Below are positions 23,963-31,113 of a stretch of DNA of 64,000 bases, one piece after another. The position numbers were made by a program, and so were the translations under genes. Under the pieces are notes generated by a model. That model saw nothing but the letters and a program-made list of their open reading frames with translations. It searched no databases and had not been told where the DNA came from. Source of the stretch: Pseudomonas sp. 31-12 (lineage in GTDB: Bacteria; Pseudomonadota; Gammaproteobacteria; Pseudomonadales; Pseudomonadaceae); assembly GCF_003151075.1 (NCBI RefSeq), contig NZ_CP029482.1, forward strand, positions 3,038,001 through 3,102,000, read 5' to 3'. Numbering within the stretch: position 1 is the first letter of the stretch; the number at the start of each line of letters is the position of its first letter.

Positions 23963-24322
23963 ATGTTCAAAGTCACACCAAACCCGCCGGACACCGATCC
24001 GGTTTCCCCATACGAACCTGATTCAAAGAAGCTCTACGAGGCTGCGGAACGGGCGCTCGACTTCCATTTCCCGTCGAATGCCGACATCAAAGCCACCCCA
24101 CGAACACGCAGCACCCTTTTTTCCGTTGACCCCGAGGCCACGGCCGAAACATTGGCGGTTTATCTGGTCGAGACGCTGGCCTCGGTCGATGTGATGGTCC
24201 ATCAGTTGGTGGATCATCTGGAGGGCGAGTCGCGCTACGCGCTGCTGGGTATTTCCAACAGCATCATGATGGCGGAGATCACCGCGAATCGGGTGTTGGA
24301 TAAGATTGATCTGCCCAAGTAG
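23963..24322 (+). CDS. DUF6124 (DUF3077-like) family protein, copy 1
   Basis: 119 aa. A Pseudomonas-restricted small protein: a Pro-rich polar N-terminus ('TPNPPDTDPVSPYEPDSKKL') followed by a helical domain with 'DPEATAETLAVYLVETLASV' and 'LLGISNSIMMAEITANRVLD'. The second copy at 26378-26740 is almost identical after residue 40. No signal peptide or catalytic motif. Function unknown. The long conserved leader and dedicated terminator show that it is an independently regulated unit. Confidence 0.85.
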   Translation: MFKVTPNPPDTDPVSPYEPDSKKLYEAAERALDFHFPSNADIKATPRTRSTLFSVDPEATAETLAVYLVETLASVDVMVHQLVDHLEGESRYALLGISNSIMMAEITANRVLDKIDLPK

Positions 24323-24418
24323 GTGCCGCTTGCTGTGGTGAGTGGCGAACTGATGTTTGGCTGTTAATCAGGGCCAGAAGTGACATAGCAGCGACTCGCT
24401 GCGTTTCAAACGCGATGA

Positions 24419-24452
24419 CCCCCCAGTGGTTTGCCGATCACTGGGGGCTTTT
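24419..24452 (+). terminator. Terminator of DUF6124 copy 1
   Basis: CCCCAGTG-(10-base loop)-CACTGGGG then CTTTTGTT; the same hairpin follows copy 2. Confidence 0.85.
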
Positions 24453-24528
24453 GTTGGCAGCAAGACCGGCCGGCTTCATAGCAGGTCAAATGCTCCCCGG
24501 TCACATGTTGCTTATCGCCTCGTTCTCG

Positions 24529-24879
24529 TTAAGCACGAAATTTCATGAGCTCCTTCCAGATGTAACCGTAGCTGTAGCGTAGCCATGTAACTTTTAACAA
24601 GTCGAAGGTACGTCGTAGCCAACTGTTTTCTCGCGCTTTGAGTTCTTTGGCTAACAACCATTCATCCTTAAAACCAGTCCAGACAGGAGGGACGGGCGTT
24701 TCAAGGTTGCTGAAACACACAGGCGCGACCTCTGAGTACAAGATCTCCTCAACGACCTTTGGGTCATAGCCCCGGATTCTTTCTGCGATAGAGGCGTAGT
24801 CGACAGAGCTGTCTACAAAAGCCTCTGCCAGTGCGATCTGGATGCTTGCTCGTTCCGCAGGAGTCAGAATATGTACCAA
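24529..24879 (-). CDS. DUF7079-like family protein, probable immunity protein
   Basis: 116 aa. 'RASIQIALAEAFVDSSVDYA', 'EEILYSEVAPVCFSNL' and 'WTGFKDEWL' match the small DUF7079-type proteins found beside polymorphic toxins in Pseudomonas. Its ATG overlaps the end of an out-of-frame 36-codon tail (24864-24974), which looks like the last residues of a deleted toxin, and that tail in turn abuts a truncated PAAR gene. The order PAAR, toxin, immunity is what a type VI PAAR effector locus would show. Its own 3' end (CGTGCTTAA and following bases) resembles the 3' end of the PAAR frame. Confidence 0.6.
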   Translation of the reverse strand: MVHILTPAERASIQIALAEAFVDSSVDYASIAERIRGYDPKVVEEILYSEVAPVCFSNLETPVPPVWTGFKDEWLLAKELKARENSWLRRTFDLLKVTWLRYSYGYIWKELMKFRA

Positions 24880-24974
24880 TGGGTGTGCTCCTTTTGCTCT
24901 GCGTCGAACGCTCCCCGGTCAATAGCTTCGTCCGCTTTAAGCACGAACTCCATCCCAATGCCTACGCCCTTCAG
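24864..24974 (-). pseudogene. C-terminal remnant of a PAAR-linked toxin
   Basis: In a frame different from the PAAR ORF, 36 codons read 'LKGVGIGMEFVLKADEAIDR' through '...THWYIF' then TGA, overlapping the first codons of the DUF7079 gene. The frame joins the PAAR coding region by a deletion, since the PAAR domain stops matching right where this tail begins. Toxin class cannot be identified. Confidence 0.45.
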
Positions 24975-25158
24975 CACTAAACACGGTGCCGGACACTTCC
25001 GAGGCTAGCGCACTACCGCAGGTACACGTGTCACCTTTGCGAGCGGCTGCAAGACCGTCGAAGAACACATCAGGAGAACCGGAGGCGATAGCTTTGGAAC
25101 CGTGCCCCGGGATGGGACAATTGGTTGGGTCGGTAATTCGTGCAGCTGGCTTTGCCAT
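24937..25158 (-). CDS. PAAR-domain protein, C-terminally truncated
   Basis: 73 aa from the ATG at 25158 with GGGAG upstream. 'MAKPAARITDPTNCPIPGHG', 'GSPDVFFDGLAAARKGDTC' and 'EVSGTVF' are the first two-thirds of a PAAR domain, the metal-bound cone that caps the type VI secretion spike. After 'TVF' the expected final repeat is replaced by 'SAEGRRHWDGVRA', so the cone is incomplete and the attached effector is missing. Probably non-functional. A longer frame to 25788 overlaps the LysE gene and is rejected. Confidence 0.75.
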   Translation of the reverse strand: MAKPAARITDPTNCPIPGHGSKAIASGSPDVFFDGLAAARKGDTCTCGSALASEVSGTVFSAEGRRHWDGVRA

Positions 25159-25283
25159 GCTTGACTCCCTGTCAACGAATTTAAAGGGGGGCGACTGTAT
25201 CAGACTTGCTCTGAAAAATGGCTCGCGAAGCGAGGCATAAGACGAGCTGAGCGACGGCTCCACCGGAAAGTTTGCCCTGGAAC

Positions 25284-25904
25284 TCAGGCGCGGCGCGCCA
25301 TCAACAGCACCGAAGCCGCCGCCGACAACAACCCGGCGCAGCAACGATTGAATATCCGCTTGCCCCGAGGCTCGGCAAACCAGCGGCGCATGTGCAGGCC
25401 CATGTAGGCGTAGGCGCTGATGGCGATCCATTCCAGCATCAGGAACAACGCGCCGAGCAGCGCGAACTGCGGTGCCACCGCGCGGGTCGGGTCGACGAAC
25501 TGGGGCAGGAACGCGGTGAAGATCAGGATTGCCTTGGGATTGCCGGCCGCCACCAGAAACTCCTGTCGCGCCAACGCCAACACGCCAACCGACGCCCGCG
25601 TCACTGCCTGCTCGGCCCCCGGATCGGCGCGCCACAACTGCCACGCCAGGTAAAACAGATACGCCGCGCCGACAATTTTGATGCCATAGAACAGCAACTC
25701 GGACGTTTGCAGCACCACCGCCAACCCGGCCGACGCCAAGGCAATCATCCCGGCAAACGCCAGCAACCTCCCGATCCCGGCCACGCACGAGATGCGGTAG
25801 CCGTAGCGGGTCGAGTTGCTGACCGACAGCAGATTATTCGGGCCCGGCGCCATGTTCAAGGCGAAGCAGGCGGGGAGAAACAGCGTCAGCGTGGCGAGGT
25901 CCAT
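25284..25904 (-). CDS. LysE/RhtB-family amino-acid exporter
   Basis: 206 aa, with five to six hydrophobic segments and the family N-terminus 'CFALNMAPGPNNLLSVSNST' (the APGPN motif). 'NPKAILIFTAFLPQFVDPTR' is the conserved central motif. These inner-membrane carriers expel amino acids or their derivatives; the substrate is not predictable. A fragment of a near-identical gene lies at 6995-7129. The ATG is at 25904. It sits between a broken PAAR locus and the second DUF6124 cassette. Confidence 0.9.
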   Translation of the reverse strand: MDLATLTLFLPACFALNMAPGPNNLLSVSNSTRYGYRISCVAGIGRLLAFAGMIALASAGLAVVLQTSELLFYGIKIVGAAYLFYLAWQLWRADPGAEQAVTRASVGVLALARQEFLVAAGNPKAILIFTAFLPQFVDPTRAVAPQFALLGALFLMLEWIAISAYAYMGLHMRRWFAEPRGKRIFNRCCAGLLSAAASVLLMARRA

Positions 25905-26255
25905 GACAGGTCTCTGGTAACGAGAACGGTACTTTTATCATGGGACCCGGGTGGCATTCCCCGTACAGCGGTGGACGCAAGTCGCCGTACACTTTTGTTG
26001 CTCGTGGTGAGTGCGCCCCGTTCATTCAACAGGTTTGAGAGCGCTTGTTTAAACGCCATCAAGTTTACTTCCTGAAAGCTACAAATCCTTGCGCCGTTGC
26101 CTACGGCTGCGCCAGAATCCGCCGGCTTGTGCGCCTAGGGCCGGGCCTCTATCGTTTCCGGGTCGCTGCCAATTCAGCGTCCGGATTTGACCGTCCGATT
26201 CAATCAAGGCGTACCAGTGCCCAAGAAAAGCGTCCGGCTTTTTTGCGGTGGCTGT

Positions 26256-26355
26256 GCGTGGGACATCTTCGGGTGTGCCGGATGCCTTGATTTCCGGTCG
26301 GTCAACCCGCGTACAGCTGCCACCTCTATTCGTTTGACCGCGAGCGGTGGCGGCT
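26256..26355 (+). ncRNA. Structured 5' leader of DUF6124 gene, copy 2
   Basis: Same four stems as copy 1. P1: GCGTGGG (26256-26262) with CCCGCGT (26306-26312). P2: ACATC (26263-26267) with GGTGT (26272-26276) around a TTCG loop. P3: CCGGA (26278-26282) with TCCGG (26293-26297). P4: AGCTGCCACC (26315-26324) with GGTGGCGGCT (26346-26355), one G-U pair. Relative to copy 1, the second pair of P2 flips from G-C to C-G and the last pair of P3 changes from G-C to A-U. These are compensatory changes. The ATG is 22 bases beyond P4, after AAGGAG. Confidence 0.55.
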
Positions 26356-26377
26356 CCACTAATCAAGGAGCAACACC

Positions 26378-26740
26378 ATGTTCAAAGCCACGCCCAATCC
26401 CCCGGAAACGGACGACGTTTCCCCCTACGAATCCACCGATTCCAAAAAACTCAACGATGCCGCCGAGCGAGCGCTCGACTTCCATTTCCCATCGAGCGCC
26501 GACATCAAGGCCATCCCGCGAACCCGCAGCACCCTGTTTTCCGTGGATCCCGAGGCCACGGCCGAAACCCTGGCGGTTTATCTGGTCGAGACCCTGGCCT
26601 CGGTCGATGTGATGGTGCACCAGTTGGTGGATCATCTGGAGGGTGAGTCGCGCTACGCGCTGTTGGGTATTTCGAACAGCATCATGATGGCGGAGATCAC
26701 CGCGAACCGGGTGTTGGATAAAGTTGATCTGCCTAAGTAG
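26378..26740 (+). CDS. DUF6124 (DUF3077-like) family protein, copy 2
   Basis: 120 aa; AAGGAG precedes the ATG. It differs from copy 1 mainly in the first 35 residues ('ATPNPPETDDVSPYESTDSK') and is nearly identical afterwards ('DPEATAETLAVYLVETLASV', 'GESRYALLGISNSIMMAEIT'). Helical, soluble, function unknown. Retention of the C-terminal two-thirds while the N-terminus drifts suggests selection on the helical domain. Confidence 0.85.
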   Translation: MFKATPNPPETDDVSPYESTDSKKLNDAAERALDFHFPSSADIKAIPRTRSTLFSVDPEATAETLAVYLVETLASVDVMVHQLVDHLEGESRYALLGISNSIMMAEITANRVLDKVDLPK

Positions 26741-26837
26741 GTGCGGTCTGCTGTGGTAATGGGCTACTGATATTTGGCTGGTAATCAGGGTCGGAAATGG
26801 CTTAGCAGCGACTCGCGGCGTTTTAAGCGCGAAGAAA

Positions 26838-26870
26838 ACCCCCAGTGGCCTGCCGATCACTGGGGGTTTT
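26838..26870 (+). terminator. Terminator of DUF6124 copy 2
   Basis: CCCCCAGTG-(10-base loop)-CACTGGGGG followed by TTTTTGTT. Confidence 0.88.
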
Positions 26871-26912
26871 TGTTGCCCGCAACACCGTCCGGCTTCATCA
26901 GTCACCGGCGGT

Positions 26913-27809
26913 TTACTTCGCAAACCTCCTCGCACCCACCACACACAAAATCACCGCAACAGTAACCCCCAGCATGCCGAGACTAACCTGCTCGTGAAGC
27001 AACGTAGCCGCCAGCGCCAAGCCAAAAAATGGCTGAAGCAGCTGCAGCTGCCCAACCGCGGCAATCCCTCCTTGAGCCAGTCCGCGATACCAGAATACGA
27101 AGCCGATCAGCATGCTGAAAAGCGACACGTACGCCAGGCTCCACCAGGCCGGCGCGCTGATGCCGGAGAACGAAGAGGGCTTCAGCCACCAGGTCAGCGG
27201 CGCCACCACCGGCAACGACAACACCAGTGCCCAGGAAATCACCTGCCAGCCGCCCAGGGTTTTGGACAGCTTCGCCCCTTCGGCGTAGCCGAGGCCGCAG
27301 GCGAGGATGGCCAGCAGCATGAGGATGTCGCCGGCCGGGGAGGCGGTCAGTCCCTGGGACACGGCGAAACCGACCACCAGCAAGCTGCCCAGGACCGAGA
27401 AGAACCAGAACGCCGGCCGGGGACGCTCGCCACCGCGCAGTACACCGAACGCGGCGGTCGCGAGCGGCAACATGCCGACGAAGACAATGGAATGCGCGGA
27501 CGTCACGTACTGAAGTGCCAGCGCCGTCAGCAGCGGAAACCCGATCACCACGCCCAACGCGACGATGACCAAGGGCAGTAACTGGTGTCGCGCTGGCCGC
27601 TTTTCCTTGAACAGCCACAGAATGCACAGCGCCAGCACGCCGGCGATGGTGGCGCGGGCCACGGTCAGAAAGACCGGGTCGAATTCCAGGACGGCCACCC
27701 GTGTCGCGGGCAGCGAACCGCTGAAGATCAGCACGCCGATGAGTCCGTTGATCAAGCCGCTGGTGTTCTTTTCCATGGTCTGGTTTTGCAGCTTCGAGGC
27801 ACGTTCCAT
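26913..27809 (-). CDS. EamA/DMT-family transporter
   Basis: 298 aa with ten hydrophobic segments in two EamA repeats; 'FLTVARATIAGVLALCILWL' and 'WWSLAYVSLFSMLIGFVFWY' mark the repeats, and 'LQLLQPFFGLALAATLLHEQ' is the classic end of the second. An inner-membrane drug/metabolite exporter. An internal ATG at 27776 is an alternative start, since neither has a strong ribosome site. It is divergent from a MocR regulator with an operator-like dyad between them, a common arrangement in which the regulator controls its neighbouring exporter. Confidence 0.9.
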   Translation of the reverse strand: MERASKLQNQTMEKNTSGLINGLIGVLIFSGSLPATRVAVLEFDPVFLTVARATIAGVLALCILWLFKEKRPARHQLLPLVIVALGVVIGFPLLTALALQYVTSAHSIVFVGMLPLATAAFGVLRGGERPRPAFWFFSVLGSLLVVGFAVSQGLTASPAGDILMLLAILACGLGYAEGAKLSKTLGGWQVISWALVLSLPVVAPLTWWLKPSSFSGISAPAWWSLAYVSLFSMLIGFVFWYRGLAQGGIAAVGQLQLLQPFFGLALAATLLHEQVSLGMLGVTVAVILCVVGARRFAK

Positions 27810-27856
27810 TTTGGGCTCACTCAGTCGGGTTGCATGAGGCGCATCGTATGACCGAC

Positions 27857-27887
27857 TATCGATACAATCAAAAAATTGTCATGGATA
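27857..27887. promoter_or_regulatory. Near-palindrome between exporter and MocR genes
   Basis: TATCGATACAAT-CAAAAA-ATTGTCATGGATA forms an imperfect inverted repeat with a six-base spacer, 11 bases before the MocR start. Its ATACAAT/ATTGT core resembles MocR/GntR-type operators. It could bind the regulator and set both divergent promoters. Confidence 0.5.
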
Positions 27888-27897
27888 CATTTCCCAT

Positions 27898-29229
27898 ATG
27901 CCTCGCTCCCGGTACAAGTCGCTGGTGGATGCCTTTGCAGCCGATATCCGTTCAGGGCGTTTGCCGCCCGGTACGCGTTTGCCCACGCATCGCCTGCTTG
28001 CCGCCAGCCATGGATTGGCCTTGGTCACTGCCAGCAGGGTTTATGCAGAGCTGGAGGCCATGGGCCTGGTCAGTGGCGAAACGGGGCGCGGGACTTTCGT
28101 ACGGGAGACTTCGCTGCCGCCCAGCCTGGGCATTCACCAGCCCAATGTTGCGGCGGGGATGATCGACCTCAATTTCAACTATCCGTCCGTGCCGGGGCAG
28201 GCCGATCTGCTGCGCAATGCGTTGCGTCAGCTCGCGTTGTCCGGCGATCTGGAATCCCATCTTCGCTACCAGCCGCATGCAGGGCGCCCGCATGAGCGGG
28301 CATCGGTCGCGCGTCATCTGGTTGCGCGGGGGCTGACGGTGCAGGCTGAGCAGGTGTTGCTCGTCAGTGGCGCTCAGCACGGATTGACAGTGGCGCTGAT
28401 GGCGTTGCTGCAACCCGGTGATGTGATCGCGGCAGACGCCTTGACCTACCCGGGGTTCAAGGTGCTGGCCGAAACGCTGCACCTTGAAGTCGTGCCCATT
28501 CCCGGCACCGACACCGGGCCGGATCTGGAGGCGTTCGAAAAACTCTGCCGAAGTCGTTCCGTGCGTGCGGTCTACACCATGCCGACGCTGCACAATCCGC
28601 TGGGTTGGGTGATGGCCGCCGATCAACGCGAGCGCCTCGTTGCCATTGCGCGCAAGCACGACCTGCACATCATCGAGGACGCGGCGTACGCGTTTCTGGC
28701 AGAGGATTCGCTGCCACCGATCGCGCAACTGGCGCCTGAAAGAACGCTGTACGTTTCAGGATTCTCCAAGAGCGTCGCCACCGGGCTACGCGTCGGATTT
28801 GTTGCAGCGCCCCTGCAAACGGTGCCCGCACTGGAGCGAACGATCCGGGCGACCACCTGGAATACCCCCGGGGTGCTGACGGCGATTGCCTGCGCGTGGA
28901 TCGATGATGGAACCGTCAGCCTGCTTGAGGCGCAAAAGCGCGCAGACGCCCAGGCCCGGCAAGCCGTGGCCGACCAGCACCTGGCCGGCCTGCACTTCGT
29001 GCGCCATCCATCCTCCTACTTCATCTGGCTGCCCTTGTCGGAAGACGCGCGGGCCGACCAGATCGCCATGGCGTTGATGCGTGAGCACGTCGCGGTATCG
29101 ACCGCAGAACCGTTCGCGACTTCTGTCCATGTGCCCCACGCGATCCGCCTGGCGTTGGGCTCGGTGGACATGGGCGCGCTTGGCGTGGCGCTGGAGAAAG
29201 TGAAGCGGGTGGTGGGGGCTTACACATAG
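27898..29229 (+). CDS. MocR-type regulator: GntR helix-turn-helix fused to aminotransferase fold
   Basis: 443 aa. The N-terminal winged helix-turn-helix ('LPPGTRLPTHRLLAASHGLA', 'LVTASRVYAELEAMGLV') is followed by a fold-type I PLP domain with 'YTMPTLHNPLGWVM', 'IIEDAAYAFL' and the lysine that would bind PLP in 'YVSGFSKSVATGLRVGF'. MocR proteins are PLP-responsive regulators, usually of neighbouring vitamin B6, amino-acid or transport genes. The divergent EamA exporter is the obvious target. ATG at 27898. Confidence 0.92.
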   Translation: MPRSRYKSLVDAFAADIRSGRLPPGTRLPTHRLLAASHGLALVTASRVYAELEAMGLVSGETGRGTFVRETSLPPSLGIHQPNVAAGMIDLNFNYPSVPGQADLLRNALRQLALSGDLESHLRYQPHAGRPHERASVARHLVARGLTVQAEQVLLVSGAQHGLTVALMALLQPGDVIAADALTYPGFKVLAETLHLEVVPIPGTDTGPDLEAFEKLCRSRSVRAVYTMPTLHNPLGWVMAADQRERLVAIARKHDLHIIEDAAYAFLAEDSLPPIAQLAPERTLYVSGFSKSVATGLRVGFVAAPLQTVPALERTIRATTWNTPGVLTAIACAWIDDGTVSLLEAQKRADAQARQAVADQHLAGLHFVRHPSSYFIWLPLSEDARADQIAMALMREHVAVSTAEPFATSVHVPHAIRLALGSVDMGALGVALEKVKRVVGAYT

Positions 29230-29296
29230 CGGAGCCATATCAAGCCAAAGCCGGATGACTGCAAGTACACCGCGTTATCGTTCTTCGCGAGCAAGC

Positions 29297-29575
29297 CAGC
29301 ATCAGACTCACCACAGCGACGCGCCTCGACACATCAACAAGAACTTTGGAATCAACCTTTCTCTCTGGGACTGGATGTTCGGCACGCTCTACGTCACCAC
29401 CTCGAAGCCGGAAACCATCCGCTTCGGCACCGGTGAGCAGGGCCACGATTGTTACCTGACGGTCTACAGCCTGATCGTCACGCCGCCGAAGGATCTCGTA
29501 AAGCATTCAGCTGAGCGAAGGGCGTCACCAAACACAAGCATGACCTACGCTTGTTCACAGACGCATGTTCAGTGA
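29297..29575 (+). pseudogene. C-terminal relic of a sterol-desaturase/fatty-acid-hydroxylase family gene
   Basis: 'QHQTHHSDAPRHINKNFG' followed by 'LSLWDWMFGTLYVTTSKPET' is the last histidine cluster (HQxHH) and conserved C-terminal block of the family of membrane di-iron hydroxylases (PF04116). The other two histidine clusters and all membrane segments are missing, and the frame has no start. What precedes it is REP-like DNA, so a deletion probably removed the 5' part. Confidence 0.75.
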
Positions 29576-29638
29576 GCAGGGTTTGCTCCTGAGCGAGATT
29601 CAATCGAAACCCATAAAAACAATATCGGGAGACTCCAT

Positions 29639-30598
29639 ATGCTCGCCTTGTTCCGTCGCTCCATTGCAGTGGCCATGACGGCTGCCGCGCTCACTACACC
29701 CGCGTTTGCGCTGGACACCGTCAAGTTCATGGCCCCAGGCTCCGTCGGTGGCGGCTATGACCAGACCGCACGGGACCTGGGCAAAGCTCTGGTCGAGGCC
29801 AAAGCCGCAAAATCCGTCACCTTCGAGAACAAGGGCGGGGCAGGCGGCACGTTGGGGCTGGCGCAATTTGCCAACAGCACCAAGGGCGATCCGAATGCGC
29901 TACTGGTGGTCGGCGCGATCATGGTCGCGGGTATTGAGCAGAACAAACCGCAAATCACCTTGAAGGACGTGACTCCGATCGCCCGGCTGTTTACCGAATA
30001 CAACGTGATTGCGGTACGCAAGGAGTCCGAGTTCAAAACCCTGGACGACTTGCTGAAAACCTTCAAGGACAAACCGTCCAGCATCACCTGGGGCGGTGGC
30101 TCCAAGGGCTCGATCGATCACATCGGTATCGCCGATCTGGCCAGCAAAATGGGAATCCCTGTCAATAAGGTCAATTACGTCGCCTTCGCCGGCGGGGGGG
30201 AAGTCGTTGCTCAGGTGCTGGGCGGCCAGATCAAAGTGATCACGGGTGGTTATGCCGAACTGGGCCAATACATCAGGAACGGTCAGTTCCGTGTGCTTGC
30301 CATCGGCGCACCGGAGCGTATTGCCGACATTGATGCGCCGACCCTGAAAGAGAGTGGCTATGACGTGATTATCGGCAACTGGCGCGGTGTCTACGGTGCC
30401 TCGGGCCTTACTCCAGCGCAGCGCAAGGAAGTGACCGACGCCGTCGTGGCCGCCGCCAATAGCGAAGGCTGGAAGAAGAACGTCGAGACCAATAAATGGG
30501 CACCCAACGTCTTGACCGGCGATGAGTTCGGCACCTTTGTCGACCAGGAGCATGTGCGGTTGCGTGCAATGCTGGTCGAGGTCGGGCTGATTAAATGA
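29639..30598 (+). CDS. tctC: Tripartite tricarboxylate transporter periplasmic receptor TctC
   Basis: 319 aa with a signal peptide ending 'TTPAFALDT'. 'FMAPGSVGGGYDQTARDLGK' is the substrate-loop start of TctC/Bug receptors, and 'ITWGGGSKGSIDHIGIADL' a second family motif. It captures citrate or another polycarboxylate in the periplasm for TctAB. The stop overlaps the tctB start (ATGA), marking a tctCBA operon. The usual two-component regulator tctDE and OpdH porin are not adjacent. Confidence 0.9.
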   Translation: MLALFRRSIAVAMTAAALTTPAFALDTVKFMAPGSVGGGYDQTARDLGKALVEAKAAKSVTFENKGGAGGTLGLAQFANSTKGDPNALLVVGAIMVAGIEQNKPQITLKDVTPIARLFTEYNVIAVRKESEFKTLDDLLKTFKDKPSSITWGGGSKGSIDHIGIADLASKMGIPVNKVNYVAFAGGGEVVAQVLGGQIKVITGGYAELGQYIRNGQFRVLAIGAPERIADIDAPTLKESGYDVIIGNWRGVYGASGLTPAQRKEVTDAVVAAANSEGWKKNVETNKWAPNVLTGDEFGTFVDQEHVRLRAMLVEVGLIK

Positions 30599-31089
30599 AC
30601 CCGTCTCGTCGAATCATGCCGGTACAACTGGCGATCGGCTTGGGTGTGGTCGCCATCAGTGCGGTACTGGCGCTCGGCGCCTATGGCTTTCCCGAGGAGA
30701 TGGGGTTCGTCATCCTCGGTGCGCATGTCTATCCCTACGCGTTAGCGGTGTTCCTCGGCGTGGTCGGTGTGCTGCTGTGCTTTCAGGCCGTGACCGGTGG
30801 TTTTCGCGAACTGGCGGACCACGATGACGAGTCCGCGAAAGCGCTGCCCGGCGGCAAACTCGGGGCGGGCTGGGTGACGGCGGGACTGGTGGCCGTGGCC
30901 ATGCTGATCAACCTCATCGGGTTCGTCCTGGCGGCCGGGTTGCTGTTTGCCTGTTCGGCCCGGGGTTTTGGCAGTCGCCGTCCGGTGCGGGACCTGGCCA
31001 TCGGCATTGCCCTGACGCTGCCGATCTACTGGCTGTTCAACGCCGGGCTCGGGGTTTCCCTGCCGCCCCTGATCAACGCCTGGCTCTGA
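30595..31089 (+). CDS. tctB: Tripartite tricarboxylate transporter small membrane subunit TctB
   Basis: 164 aa with four hydrophobic segments, a polar loop in the middle ('ELADHDDESAKALPGGKLGA') and the typical TctB end 'IYWLFNAGLGVSLPPL'. It forms the membrane complex with TctA. The ATG overlaps the tctC stop, and tctA follows after 24 bases. Confidence 0.88.
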   Translation: MNPSRRIMPVQLAIGLGVVAISAVLALGAYGFPEEMGFVILGAHVYPYALAVFLGVVGVLLCFQAVTGGFRELADHDDESAKALPGGKLGAGWVTAGLVAVAMLINLIGFVLAAGLLFACSARGFGSRRPVRDLAIGIALTLPIYWLFNAGLGVSLPPLINAWL

Positions 31090-31113
31090 CCCCGGCCCAA
31101 GGAGATAAACACG

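Larger units (their letters stand above)
23545..24455 (+). repeat. DUF6124 cassette, copy 1 (leader, gene, terminator)
   Basis: The stretch from CAAGTCGCCGTACACTTTTG through the gene's terminator recurs at 25977-26870. The match includes a 59-base identical block (23643-23701 versus 26073-26131), a structured leader, the coding region and the terminator. Between the copies lie DUF7079, PAAR and LysE genes. The unit behaves as a duplicated cassette rather than as an insertion sequence, since no transposase or terminal repeats were seen. Confidence 0.85.
25977..26870 (+). repeat. DUF6124 cassette, copy 2
   Basis: Second copy of the unit described at 23545-24455, sharing the 59-base identical block (26073-26131), leader stems, gene and terminator. 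Divergence is concentrated between the conserved blocks (for example 26132-26250), so the two copies are not a very recent duplication. Confidence 0.85.

Noticed and set aside
26079..26366. Minus-strand ORF opposite the DUF6124 leader
   Set aside because: Not conserved in frame in the other cassette copy.
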